Assembly (NCBI GenBank): GCA_013298125.1 | Contig: JAAFJP010000008.1 | Span: 62,001-126,000 of the forward strand | DNA: 64,000 bases | DNA from: Cytophagales bacterium | GTDB taxonomy: Bacteria; Bacteroidota; Bacteroidia; Cytophagales; Spirosomataceae | Direction of reading: 5' to 3' | Part shown: positions 32,748 through 40,967 of the stretch, piece after piece | How positions within the stretch are numbered: position 1 is the first letter of the stretch | Layout: each line of letters opens with the position of its first letter | The notes under the pieces: generated by a model | Database searches by the model: none | The model's input: only the letters and a program-made list of their open reading frames with translations | What the model was told of the DNA's origin: nothing | Made by a program: the position numbers and the translations under genes

Positions 32748-34475
32748 TTACACTTTCAAATCCCCCTTCTTTAAAGCCTCTGCCGCAAAGTTTGCCGCAC
32801 GAGCCGTAAGAGCCATATACGTAAGCGATGGGTTTACGCAAGAAGCCGAAGCCATTGCCGCACCGTCGGTTACGAATACATTTTCAGCTCCCCAAACTTG
32901 GTTATTTTTGTTTAGACAAGAATTTTTAGGGTCAGTTCCCATACGAGCCGTTCCCATTTCGTGGATTCCGATTCCTAATGTTTTCTTTTCGTCATTATAC
33001 GTCGATACGTTCTTCAAACCAGCTTTTTCTAACATTTCACCAGCATCGTTTTGCATATCGATACGCATTTTCTTTTCATTTTCTTTGTATTCAGCATCAA
33101 AAACAAACAATGGCATACCCCATTTATCTTTTTGAGTTTCGTCTAAATACATTCTGTTTTCTGGATTTGGCAAAACCTCTCCAAAACCCATCATACCGAA
33201 TCTCCATTGTCCAGGATAACTCAATGAGTCTTTGAAATCTGCACCAATTCCTTCTTGACCTGCACCACGCTCCCAACCGTCACGAGTGGCACTTCCTTGG
33301 TAACCAAATCCACGAACATAATCACGTTTGTCTGTTCCCCAGTTACGGAAGCGAGGGATATAAATACCATTCGCACGACGACCATAGTAATAATCATCCT
33401 CCATACCGTCAAAATCTCCCGAAGCCCCTACGCCTAAGTGATGATCCATGATATTACGTCCTAATTGGTCAGATTCATTACCCAAACCGTTTGGATGGCG
33501 TTTTGATTTTGAATTCATCATAATTCCTGTTGTTGGGAAAGCGGAGGCATTCAAAAAGATAACTTTGGCAAAATATTCAATCGACTCATTGGTTTTTTGA
33601 TCAACGATTCTAACGCCAACAGCCTTTCCTAATTTATCATCAAAAATTACTTCTTGAACGATAGCATCTGGACGAAGTGTTAAATTACCCGTTTTTACCG
33701 CCGCAGGAAGGGTTGAAGATTGTGTTGAGAAATATCCACCGTAAGGACATCCCATCATACAACGATTACGAAACTGACATTGAGCTCGACCTAAATCAAG
33801 GGCAATTTTAGATGTTCCAGTCAAGTGAGCTGTACGTCCCATGATAAAATGACGAGTTGGGAATTCTTTTTCAATTCTCAATTTCATCTCTTTTTCAAGA
33901 GCGTTCATGTTCATTGCAGGTAAATAATGCTGTCCGTGTGGCAATACGTCGATGTTATCTTTATTACCACTGATTCCTGCAAATTTTTCAACGTGGTCAT
34001 ACCACGGAGCAATATCATTGTATCGGATGGGCCAATCCGTACCAATATTTTCTTTCAAATTCGCTTCAAAATCAGTTGGATTCCAACGATATGACTGACG
34101 ACCCCACATCAACGAACGCCCGCCTACGTGATAGCCTCGAATCCAGTCAATTGGTTTTTTCTCAACAATTGGATTTTCCTTATCATTCTCGAAAAAATCT
34201 CTCCATTGTTCATTGGCAGTGTAACCTGTACGAACATTAATAAAATATTCTTCGGCGGTTTTGCTATCTACACGCCCACGATGAGGAAAATCCCAAGGGT
34301 TTTTAGTAGCGTTGGGGTAATCAGTTACGTGTTTAACGTCTCGCCCACGTTCGAGCATGATAACTTTCATGCCTTTTTCACATAATTCTTTGGCAGCCCA
34401 GCCACCTGATATTCCAGAACCAACCACGATGGCATCGTAAGTATTGGCTTTTGTCCCTGTTCCTATTATTTCCAT
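32748..34475 (-). CDS. GMC-family FAD dehydrogenase (glucoside 3-dehydrogenase / gluconate 2-dehydrogenase type)
   Basis: 575 residues from the ATG at 34475 (MEIIGTGTKANTYDAIVVGSG). A longer frame to 34577 crosses a perfect inverted repeat and is rejected. FAD-binding GSGISGGWAAKEL near the N-terminus; substrate domain with CQFRNRCMMGCPYGGY, a cysteine cluster found in the multi-subunit branch; catalytic pair His in GIGIHEMGTARMG and Asn in CVNPSLTYMA. It oxidises sugars or glycosides and passes electrons to a cytochrome. It has no signal peptide, so it is probably co-exported with the Tat-signal subunit 3 encoded just upstream. No cytochrome subunit is in the window. Confidence 0.93.
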   Translation of the reverse strand: MEIIGTGTKANTYDAIVVGSGISGGWAAKELCEKGMKVIMLERGRDVKHVTDYPNATKNPWDFPHRGRVDSKTAEEYFINVRTGYTANEQWRDFFENDKENPIVEKKPIDWIRGYHVGGRSLMWGRQSYRWNPTDFEANLKENIGTDWPIRYNDIAPWYDHVEKFAGISGNKDNIDVLPHGQHYLPAMNMNALEKEMKLRIEKEFPTRHFIMGRTAHLTGTSKIALDLGRAQCQFRNRCMMGCPYGGYFSTQSSTLPAAVKTGNLTLRPDAIVQEVIFDDKLGKAVGVRIVDQKTNESIEYFAKVIFLNASAFPTTGIMMNSKSKRHPNGLGNESDQLGRNIMDHHLGVGASGDFDGMEDDYYYGRRANGIYIPRFRNWGTDKRDYVRGFGYQGSATRDGWERGAGQEGIGADFKDSLSYPGQWRFGMMGFGEVLPNPENRMYLDETQKDKWGMPLFVFDAEYKENEKKMRIDMQNDAGEMLEKAGLKNVSTYNDEKKTLGIGIHEMGTARMGTDPKNSCLNKNNQVWGAENVFVTDGAAMASASCVNPSLTYMALTARAANFAAEALKKGDLKV

Positions 34476-34506
34476 TTGTATTTTTATATTTTTAAGTTGG
34501 GAGTGG

Positions 34507-34582
34507 TTTAATTGTTGAAGTTTGATTTGTTGAATTGTTGTGAAGAATCTACAATTCAACAAATCAAACTTCAACAATTAAA
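34507..34582. repeat. Perfect 32-bp inverted repeat between subunit 3 and the GMC gene
   Basis: Arms 34507-34538 and 34551-34582, fully complementary, loop 12 nt. The right arm touches the stop codon of the subunit 3 gene (34583). Confidence 0.95.
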
Positions 34583-35122
34583 TTAACTCATCGCCCAAAC
34601 TTTTTGTCCTTTTTGTAATTTGATTGGTTCGTATTTGCCTGGAACATCCAAGAATTCAGCCGCTTTGGTAGCACCTTGTTCAGAAGTAAAATATCCTAAA
34701 ACGGTTAAATCCTTCATCGTTTTCCAGAATTTAGATTTTTCTTTGGCAGAATCTTCGGCTTTGATGAGTGCTAATTTCTTTTCGGCAGGTGCTTTCATGA
34801 AATCTCCGTCTGCACCATCATTGAGTTTGTCCAATGCCGCAAAGAATCCTTTTTGTTGGTCTTCTTTGTAACATTCTTTCAACATAAATTCAATAAATTC
34901 AGGCACTTTGGCTTCTTTTGCCCCTGGGGTTGAGGTTTTAGGCAAAATCATTTCGGCGATTTCAGCAATCATTTGACTGTGTTGAGGCACGATGGCAAAG
35001 TCTTTTCCAACTTTTGACCCACCGCCCGACTTACAACCTTCTAAAACAGTTGCCAAAGTCCCAGCCGATAACGTCCCGCCCATTAGTAGTGCAACACGGG
35101 CTATTGCGTCTCTTCTTTTCAT
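34583..35122 (-). CDS. Gluconate 2-dehydrogenase subunit 3-family protein, Tat signal
   Basis: 179 residues. The N-terminus MKRRDAIARVALLMGG has the twin-arginine pattern, followed by a hydrophobic stretch and a cysteine (VLEGCKSGG) that fits a lipobox-like site. The body is helical with LPKTSTPGAKEAKVPEFI, the subunit 3 signature. In this family the small subunit guides the GMC catalytic subunit through the Tat pathway and stabilises it. First gene of the two-gene operon with the GMC dehydrogenase; the genes are separated by a strong hairpin. Confidence 0.92.
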   Translation of the reverse strand: MKRRDAIARVALLMGGTLSAGTLATVLEGCKSGGGSKVGKDFAIVPQHSQMIAEIAEMILPKTSTPGAKEAKVPEFIEFMLKECYKEDQQKGFFAALDKLNDGADGDFMKAPAEKKLALIKAEDSAKEKSKFWKTMKDLTVLGYFTSEQGATKAAEFLDVPGKYEPIKLQKGQKVWAMS

Positions 35123-35215
35123 TTATTTTTTTGTTTATAATTTCGAGAATTTGATATTGTTAAACATACCTTTTTGAAATTATACCTGTTTTTGTTTATA
35201 AATTAAACATCCTTG
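35123..35215. other. Intergenic region upstream of the subunit 3 gene
   Basis: AT-rich divergent spacer; no consensus TAnnTTTG found on the minus strand. Together with the family C repeat and the following 230 bp it forms a gap of about 395 bp without a supported gene. Confidence 0.5.
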
Positions 35216-35288
35216 ACATCCCCCTACCCCCTTCAAAGGGGGACTTGCACTAATGGTAAATCCCCCTTTGAAGGGGGTAGGGGGATGT
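35216..35288. repeat. Inverted repeat family C (acatccccctaccccc type)
   Basis: Perfect 28-bp arms 35216-35243 and 35261-35288, loop 17 nt. Each arm holds its own ccccctt/aaggggg hairpin. Same nested design as families A and B but unrelated sequence. Confidence 0.95.
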
Positions 35289-35517
35289 TCTTGGTAGGTA
35301 AAATTAAAAGTAAGTGTTTTATAAAATTAATTATGAAAACAACTTCGTAAAGTTACATTTATATTTAAAATAATGATACTCTTTTTTGAAGCAAAATGGT
35401 ATTTTTCAAGACAAAACCCCACAGAATATTTTACCGATAACGAAATCATCCAAATATTATTTGGTGGTTATGGTTTTCTTGGCATACTTGCGGAAAATTT
35501 CACAAATAAACAGCCAA

Positions 35518-36453
35518 ATGAAACTAAAATTAGTAGCCTTACTGTGTTTTTCGCTAAGTTTTGCGACCCAAGCCCAGAAAAAGAAGACCACCAAGAAAAC
35601 TCCCCCGACTAAAACCGTTGCAGTTGATTCAACGGAGTTATTAAATCGTAACCAGTTGAATGCTGGGATGCAATCTGCCCAAGACCAAATTGAGGCAAGT
35701 TTGACAGGAAAAGACAAGTTTTCTTCTCAAAATGGAGAAAAACGTTTTTATGATACCTACAAATTATTTCTTCATGCAGGAGAAGAATTGACCTTGGAAC
35801 ATTCTTCGGATAATTTTAGGGTAATGTTGGCTTTGAAAACGCCAAGTAAGGATAAAGAAGAAATGAGTTACGACTCAAAGCCTTTTAGTGGGTCGAGTTA
35901 TAACAAATTGTTTTACGTAGTACCAGTCACGGGTACATACACGCTTTTGGCTACATCGATGGATGCGGGACAGTCGGGTACGTATAAAATTCAGAAGACT
36001 ATTGCCGCTCCCAATGCCGTGGAGGCACAAATTGACCCCGCTTTTGCCAAACAATTTAAAGTTTTGATGTCTTCAAGAAGAGATGATTTTAAAGGAATTA
36101 CAGGTGAAAAAATCAAGAAAGACAAAAAGGATAAATCGGTTGGTGTAGAAAAATTCAAAGCTACGTATGAATTAGTTGCTGGGAAATCAGGTATCATTAC
36201 GCAAGAAAATGGTGGGCAAGCCGTAAACTATAAAACAGTTATTTTAGAAACTGAAAACGAAACCGAGGCGAAGGAGTATTTTGAAAAAATTAAGAAACAA
36301 TTACAAGTATTAGTTCGTAGTTGGACTGAACAAAGCAATACCGATAATAATTACAGTGCTTCAACAGATAAAGACCTGATAACCATGAGTATAACCTCAG
36401 AAGAACGTAAGAAAAAGAAGGTATTTTATATGGTTAATTTTGTGTATAATTAA
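35518..36453 (+). CDS. Hypothetical secreted protein, PPC-like beta-sandwich in the middle
   Basis: 311 residues from the ATG at 35518, where a clear signal peptide begins (MKLKLVALLCFSLSFATQAQ); a frame extending to 35386 adds an unlikely leader. After a Lys/Thr-rich linker comes a region like bacterial pre-peptidase C-terminal domains (YKLFLHAGEELTLEHSS, GTYTLLATSMDAGQSGTYKI). A second alpha/beta domain with Lys-rich helices follows (about 190-311). No catalytic motif is seen. Terminator at 36559-36595. Confidence 0.7.
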   Translation: MKLKLVALLCFSLSFATQAQKKKTTKKTPPTKTVAVDSTELLNRNQLNAGMQSAQDQIEASLTGKDKFSSQNGEKRFYDTYKLFLHAGEELTLEHSSDNFRVMLALKTPSKDKEEMSYDSKPFSGSSYNKLFYVVPVTGTYTLLATSMDAGQSGTYKIQKTIAAPNAVEAQIDPAFAKQFKVLMSSRRDDFKGITGEKIKKDKKDKSVGVEKFKATYELVAGKSGIITQENGGQAVNYKTVILETENETEAKEYFEKIKKQLQVLVRSWTEQSNTDNNYSASTDKDLITMSITSEERKKKKVFYMVNFVYN

Positions 36454-36558
36454 ATTTATTCATAATCTGACGTAGAACCAAATGGACTTTTTAAAGACGT
36501 TTTAGAAAAATACGCTTAGAGTTTTTTAAATGTCAAAGTTTGCGTGTCGTCTCGTTGT

Positions 36559-36595
36559 AAGGTCTTGGATTTATTGAAAATCCAAGACCTTTTTT
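36559..36595 (+). terminator. Intrinsic terminator after the PPC-like protein gene
   Basis: Stem of about 14 bp (aaggtcttggattt with its complement) and T-run. Confidence 0.9.
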
Positions 36596-36647
36596 GTTGT
36601 GCAAACTAAAAATTTTACTTAACTATCACTCAAAAGAGACCCTAAAA

Positions 36648-37661
36648 TCAAGAAGGATATTCAATTTTCTCCCCTGTCTGTTTATACCCTTTTTCTTCAA
36701 AAAGTTTTTTCCAACCTTCGGACATAAAGCCAATTCCATAACCAAATAATTGTACAAAAACAGCCAAAATACTTAATAGACCTACTTTTATGCTTTTATT
36801 TTTCAACGTTGAATCAATGAAATTCAATAAAGTATAAATCAACAAAAGTATTATTCCGAGATAAAAAAAAGGTTTATAAATCAAATAAAAAAGTGGAATC
36901 GACAGGCATCCCAAAGTAAAAACCATCGGGAAAGTGTGTACTAATTTTAACTCTTTTGGAAAGAATCGACTGATATTAATTCGGGCTTTGCCGAAGAAAT
37001 TTAATTGCTTAAAAAACTGAGAAAAACTCGTTCTACGTTTGTGATAAATAAATGCTTCTGGAATCAAACCAGATTTGAAACCCATCGAAATCGCTCGAAT
37101 TGAAAACTCAATATCCTCGCCCATACGGGTAATGATGAAGCCCTGAGTTCTCTTATAAACCTCACGAGAAAGTCCCATGTTAAAACTCCGTGGATGAAAT
37201 GTTCCTCCCAAATTCTTTTTACTTCCTCTGATTCCTCCTGTGGTGAACAGAGAGGTCATGGAATAGCTAATGGCTTTTTGGATAGGAGAAAAATTAGGAT
37301 GGTCTTTGTCAGGTCCTCCAAACAAATCTAAAGAATCTGTATTCAATTGGTTTTCAACTACTTCAAGATAATTTGGTTCAATTAACGCATCTGAATCCAA
37401 GATGATAAAGTATTCACCAATAGCGTATTTGAAGCCTGTATTTCGTGCGAAACCTTGTCCAGTATTTTGTTGAAAGTAATAATTTATCGTTAATTTTTCT
37501 CTGAAAGATTCTACAACTTTATCACATTTCGTCACTGAACCGTCTTCGATAATGACTACCTCAAAATTTGTATAAGTCTGATTTACAAGGCATTCCAACA
37601 ATTCCTCCACTTCATCGGGACGGTTATAGACAGGAATTATAACTGAGTATTTTCTAAACAT
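36648..37661 (-). CDS. GT2-family glycosyltransferase with C-terminal membrane segments
   Basis: 337 residues. GT-A domain at 1-230: SVIIPVYNRPDEVEEL, the metal-binding DSD-like LDSDALIEP, and TRMGEDIEFSIRA (ED acid in place of the common ED/QXXRW area; FIYHKRRTSF follows). Two to three hydrophobic segments at about 240-320 anchor it in the inner membrane. Such enzymes extend surface glycans on the cytoplasmic side. No other glycosyltransferase gene is adjacent here. Confidence 0.9.
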   Translation of the reverse strand: MFRKYSVIIPVYNRPDEVEELLECLVNQTYTNFEVVIIEDGSVTKCDKVVESFREKLTINYYFQQNTGQGFARNTGFKYAIGEYFIILDSDALIEPNYLEVVENQLNTDSLDLFGGPDKDHPNFSPIQKAISYSMTSLFTTGGIRGSKKNLGGTFHPRSFNMGLSREVYKRTQGFIITRMGEDIEFSIRAISMGFKSGLIPEAFIYHKRRTSFSQFFKQLNFFGKARINISRFFPKELKLVHTFPMVFTLGCLSIPLFYLIYKPFFYLGIILLLIYTLLNFIDSTLKNKSIKVGLLSILAVFVQLFGYGIGFMSEGWKKLFEEKGYKQTGEKIEYPS

Positions 37662-37703
37662 TTAGCTATTATTTACTACAAAATTCGTGAATTAAATTTC
37701 AAC

Positions 37704-37739
37704 AAAAAAGGCTAACCAAATAAATGATTAGCCTTTTCT
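37704..37739 (-). terminator. Terminator after the YegP/OmpA gene
   Basis: Stem aaaaggctaa / ttagcctttt, 12-nt loop, with U-run on the minus strand. Confidence 0.8.
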
Positions 37740-37754
37740 ATGAAATTAAAATTT

Positions 37755-40646
37755 CTATTCTTTCACAAATCTTACATCCACAATCTCCACACGTCTTTCT
37801 TTTGATGGACCTAAGTCATAAATCGAAAGTTTAGTGTTTTTCTCATCATCACTCAAACCTGATGCCGACGAATCTTCACCGTTTGCTTGTTCTGTGATTG
37901 AAATTTTATCCATCATTTTCGATAATTTTCCTTCATCAAATTTCGATAAGAAGTTACGAATACTGCTGATACGACGCTTGGTTAAGTTGATGTTATAGTC
38001 ATTCTTAGCCAATGGACTTGCAAATCCTTTCACAGTAATGTTTACTTTCTCACCTGCATCAAGATTTTTTACAATTTTAGCTGCCAAAGCATTCAAATCA
38101 TCATGTCCTTTTTTTACATCATTATCAAAGAAAGCACCAATGGCAGTTTTGCCTTCTGGTGTATCTGATTCTGACTCAAACTTACCTTTTCTGTTTTCGT
38201 ATTTCTCAAATGTTTGCGTATAAGTTTGACTCGTTGTAACTGCCTGAGTGTTTTTATTTGGCTCATCGTTGTCAAAATACAAAATCACAGGAGCAAATCC
38301 TTCCACTTGCTCACCTGCTGGTGGGGTAACTTCGGTTTTTACTGAATCAACTACTGCTGGTACATCAACTGCAACTGGTGCTGCTTCTTTCTTACAACCT
38401 TTCATCAACCACCATAATAAACCCGCTAATAAAAGTAGTCCTAATAATGCCAATAACCATTTTGGTAAACCACCTGCGGCGGCTTCGATTTCTGGTTCTG
38501 CATAAGCCAATGGAGCAACTTTTGGAGCTTCAACTACTGGTGGTACTACTTTCGGTACTTCAACAACTGGTGGAGCAATTTTTACTTCTGGAATAGCTGC
38601 GGCAGCCGCAAAACCAAGTCCCGCTAATCCTAATAACGGTAAGAAACCTGCTAAACCAACCTTCGTATCCGAAGGACAACTTCTCGCAATTTCTTGATGA
38701 TTTCCCGCTTTCAAAATTACGTAATGTACGCCATCTTCTTCAATTTCGGCATAACGGTCTTTGTTATCACGATTTTTGAGAACTGATGCCACGCCATTAT
38801 CACGGGCTGCCGTAGTTGGGTAGCTTTCACTACGCATACTTACGTTGCCGTCTTTATCCAACACTGAGAAATAATACATTCCATCTTTCGAGAATGTACG
38901 GATTCCGTCGGCTGGTGAGTCTGAATGCCCTGCATAAGCCTCACATGGCAAATATTCATCAATGTTATTGTCTGTTTTTGATGCTTCCTCAACTGCTGGT
39001 GCGGGAGGTGTATCATCAAATGAAAGTGCTGCCGTTGAGCCTGCTGCCATGAATGGAAATAAGCCATACATAGCATCCGAACTGTCATAAGGGCAACTTC
39101 TTGCAATTTCTTGGTGGTTGCCCGCCTTCAAAATCACATAATGTTTTCCATCATCTTCTACTGTACTGTAACGCTCTCTGAGTTCACGATTTTTCTGAAC
39201 TGAGGCAAGACCATTGTCTCTTGCAGCCGTAGTTGGATAGCCTTCACTTCTGAAAACAACTTTGCCTGATTTACTGAGCATCGTAAAATAATGCTCGCCA
39301 CTTGCTCCGTCCTGAAAAATTCTGAAATCCTCAGCGGGAGCGTCTGAATGTCCTGCGTATGATTCGCAAGGTAAATAGCCGTCAATTTGCATATTACTAT
39401 TAGTTTGGTTTGGTTCTGCGATAGCCGTTGCCACAACTGGGGCGGGCATATCTATGGTAAAGGATTCGGTATTCTCGGTAACAACTTTTTGAGTTTCGTA
39501 GCTAACACCATATTGGTCAGCGTAAGAGCGAGTATTTGCCAACAACCACGCAATGGCGGCATCACGTTGTGCGAAAGTCTCAAAATTGGGACTTTTTGCC
39601 ACTTCTTGACGGTTTCCAGCTCTCAAAATAAATGAGAACTTACCGTCTTTCTCTACTTTTTCGTAACGGGTTTCCTCAATTCCATTTTTAATAACGGTCT
39701 TGATACCATTGTCTCTCGCCGCACCAGATCCATATCCTTGCGAATACAAAACAGGCGAACCAGAGCCATCTTTCATCAAAAAATAATGTTGTTTGTCAGT
39801 TCCTTTGATGCCGTCAAAACCAGCACCTTCTGAACTTGGCAAAATATCAAAATCATATTGATTAACACTCTTACGCTTGACAGGCTCAGGATACGCAGAA
39901 GCATATCCAGGCGAGTTGGCACTCACATATGCCACTTGTGCCTCCGCATCTGCACGTGAAGTAAATGTACGACTGCGTGCGATTTCGAGATTATTTCTTT
40001 CTTTCAAGATAAAATAAAAACTACCCCCATCCTCAATTACCTCAAAACGTTGTGGTTTTGCAGAGGCGGCAATCACCTGACGAATTCTCTTGTCTTTCTT
40101 AGAATTGGCATCAAATCCACGGCTGTATAAAAGTGCTTGTCCGTTGGCATCATTAAAATGAAAATAGGAAGCATTTTTGTCCGTACGATTAAATGACTCA
40201 AAACCTGCCGTTCCGTTGGGAGAAGCATAAGCGAAGTCGTACAGGGATGCAAAGTCGATTTCCCCCAAGGCAGGAAGGACTACTTGTTCTCTCACACCTG
40301 TCGTCGTTGTGGTCGAAAACGTGCGAACTTCCACACTATACTGTGGTTCGTCGGACGTATCTTCGCTCAGAGCATCGGCTGCTTCGTCTGCCTCTGATGC
40401 AGAACCAAATCTTGGGCTTGAAGCAATGGCATTTCCTTCTGAAAGAACATTAAAAAAGGATTGACCACCGTCAGAAGCGACTTGATAATTTGCTCTGGTT
40501 GGGAGAGATTGAGTGAGTCCACGAATTGCTCCAATACAAGCATCACGGTCATCGAAAAGAATACTCGACAGCACGAGATTTGCGTCGTTGTCGGAGAGCG
40601 TAAACGAGAACTTGCCGTCCTCTTGTTGAGTAACTAAGAATTTCAT
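37755..40646 (-). CDS. YegP (DUF1508)-repeat protein with transmembrane segment and OmpA-like C-terminus
   Basis: 963 residues. Residues 1-670 are about five tandem pairs of DUF1508/YegP-like modules (for example GKFSFTLSDNDANLVLSS, HYFTMLSKSGKVVFRSEGY, HYVILKAGNHQEIARS). Two of the pairs (about 423-524 and 563-663) are nearly identical, a recent internal duplication. A Pro/Val/Ala linker leads to one membrane segment (about 729-750, LLALLGLLLLAGLLWWLM). The last ~170 residues resemble an OmpA-type peptidoglycan-binding domain (VILYFDNDEPNKNT; VKGFASPLAKNDYNINLTKRR; ERRVEIVDVRF). No N-terminal signal peptide, so the repeats should stay in the cytoplasm and the OmpA domain in the periplasm. 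Function unknown. Confidence 0.88.
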   Translation of the reverse strand: MKFLVTQQEDGKFSFTLSDNDANLVLSSILFDDRDACIGAIRGLTQSLPTRANYQVASDGGQSFFNVLSEGNAIASSPRFGSASEADEAADALSEDTSDEPQYSVEVRTFSTTTTTGVREQVVLPALGEIDFASLYDFAYASPNGTAGFESFNRTDKNASYFHFNDANGQALLYSRGFDANSKKDKRIRQVIAASAKPQRFEVIEDGGSFYFILKERNNLEIARSRTFTSRADAEAQVAYVSANSPGYASAYPEPVKRKSVNQYDFDILPSSEGAGFDGIKGTDKQHYFLMKDGSGSPVLYSQGYGSGAARDNGIKTVIKNGIEETRYEKVEKDGKFSFILRAGNRQEVAKSPNFETFAQRDAAIAWLLANTRSYADQYGVSYETQKVVTENTESFTIDMPAPVVATAIAEPNQTNSNMQIDGYLPCESYAGHSDAPAEDFRIFQDGASGEHYFTMLSKSGKVVFRSEGYPTTAARDNGLASVQKNRELRERYSTVEDDGKHYVILKAGNHQEIARSCPYDSSDAMYGLFPFMAAGSTAALSFDDTPPAPAVEEASKTDNNIDEYLPCEAYAGHSDSPADGIRTFSKDGMYYFSVLDKDGNVSMRSESYPTTAARDNGVASVLKNRDNKDRYAEIEEDGVHYVILKAGNHQEIARSCPSDTKVGLAGFLPLLGLAGLGFAAAAAIPEVKIAPPVVEVPKVVPPVVEAPKVAPLAYAEPEIEAAAGGLPKWLLALLGLLLLAGLLWWLMKGCKKEAAPVAVDVPAVVDSVKTEVTPPAGEQVEGFAPVILYFDNDEPNKNTQAVTTSQTYTQTFEKYENRKGKFESESDTPEGKTAIGAFFDNDVKKGHDDLNALAAKIVKNLDAGEKVNITVKGFASPLAKNDYNINLTKRRISSIRNFLSKFDEGKLSKMMDKISITEQANGEDSSASGLSDDEKNTKLSIYDLGPSKERRVEIVDVRFVKE

Positions 40647-40967
40647 TGAGTATATTTAGGAAGGTATGGGTTGAAATTTCTTGGGATGTTGTACTAATTT
40701 TAGAATACGTTAAACAAAAGAAATATATAATAAAATTAGCTCGACTTGAAATTTATGTCCAAAATAACGATAAGGTTCTCATTTACAAAGGATTATTGAA
40801 AAAAAGTGTGTTTTTTGAAGAAAATTGGAGTACTTTTTTAGTAAATGGTAATTTTTTAGGTGAAAATGGTGAAAAGGAGAATTAATTGATATAAGAAGAA
40901 ATTAAATTACTTTCACAAAATATTAACTAAATTTGACAACAACAATTCAAACCTTCATAATTCGCCA
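40647..40967. other. Divergent intergenic region
   Basis: 320 bp between the YegP/OmpA gene and the helicase gene. It holds the candidate helicase promoter (40928-40935). A 79-codon frame from a TTG at 40646 exists but has no family features. No repeat seen. Confidence 0.5.
40928..40935 (+). promoter_or_regulatory. Candidate -7 element for the helicase-nuclease gene
   Basis: TAAATTTG, exact match to TAnnTTTG; leader about 26 nt; no good -33. Confidence 0.4.

Noticed and set aside
34476-34577. 34-codon extension of the GMC dehydrogenase
   Set aside because: It reads through the 32-bp dyad; the FAD-binding domain starts properly from the ATG at 34475.
35386-35517. 44-codon extension of the PPC-like protein
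   Set aside because: It would bury a good signal peptide that begins at 35518.
40646-40885. 79-codon frame from TTG in the gap before the helicase gene
   Set aside because: Non-ATG start inside the divergent gene's start region, no promoter and no recognisable feature.
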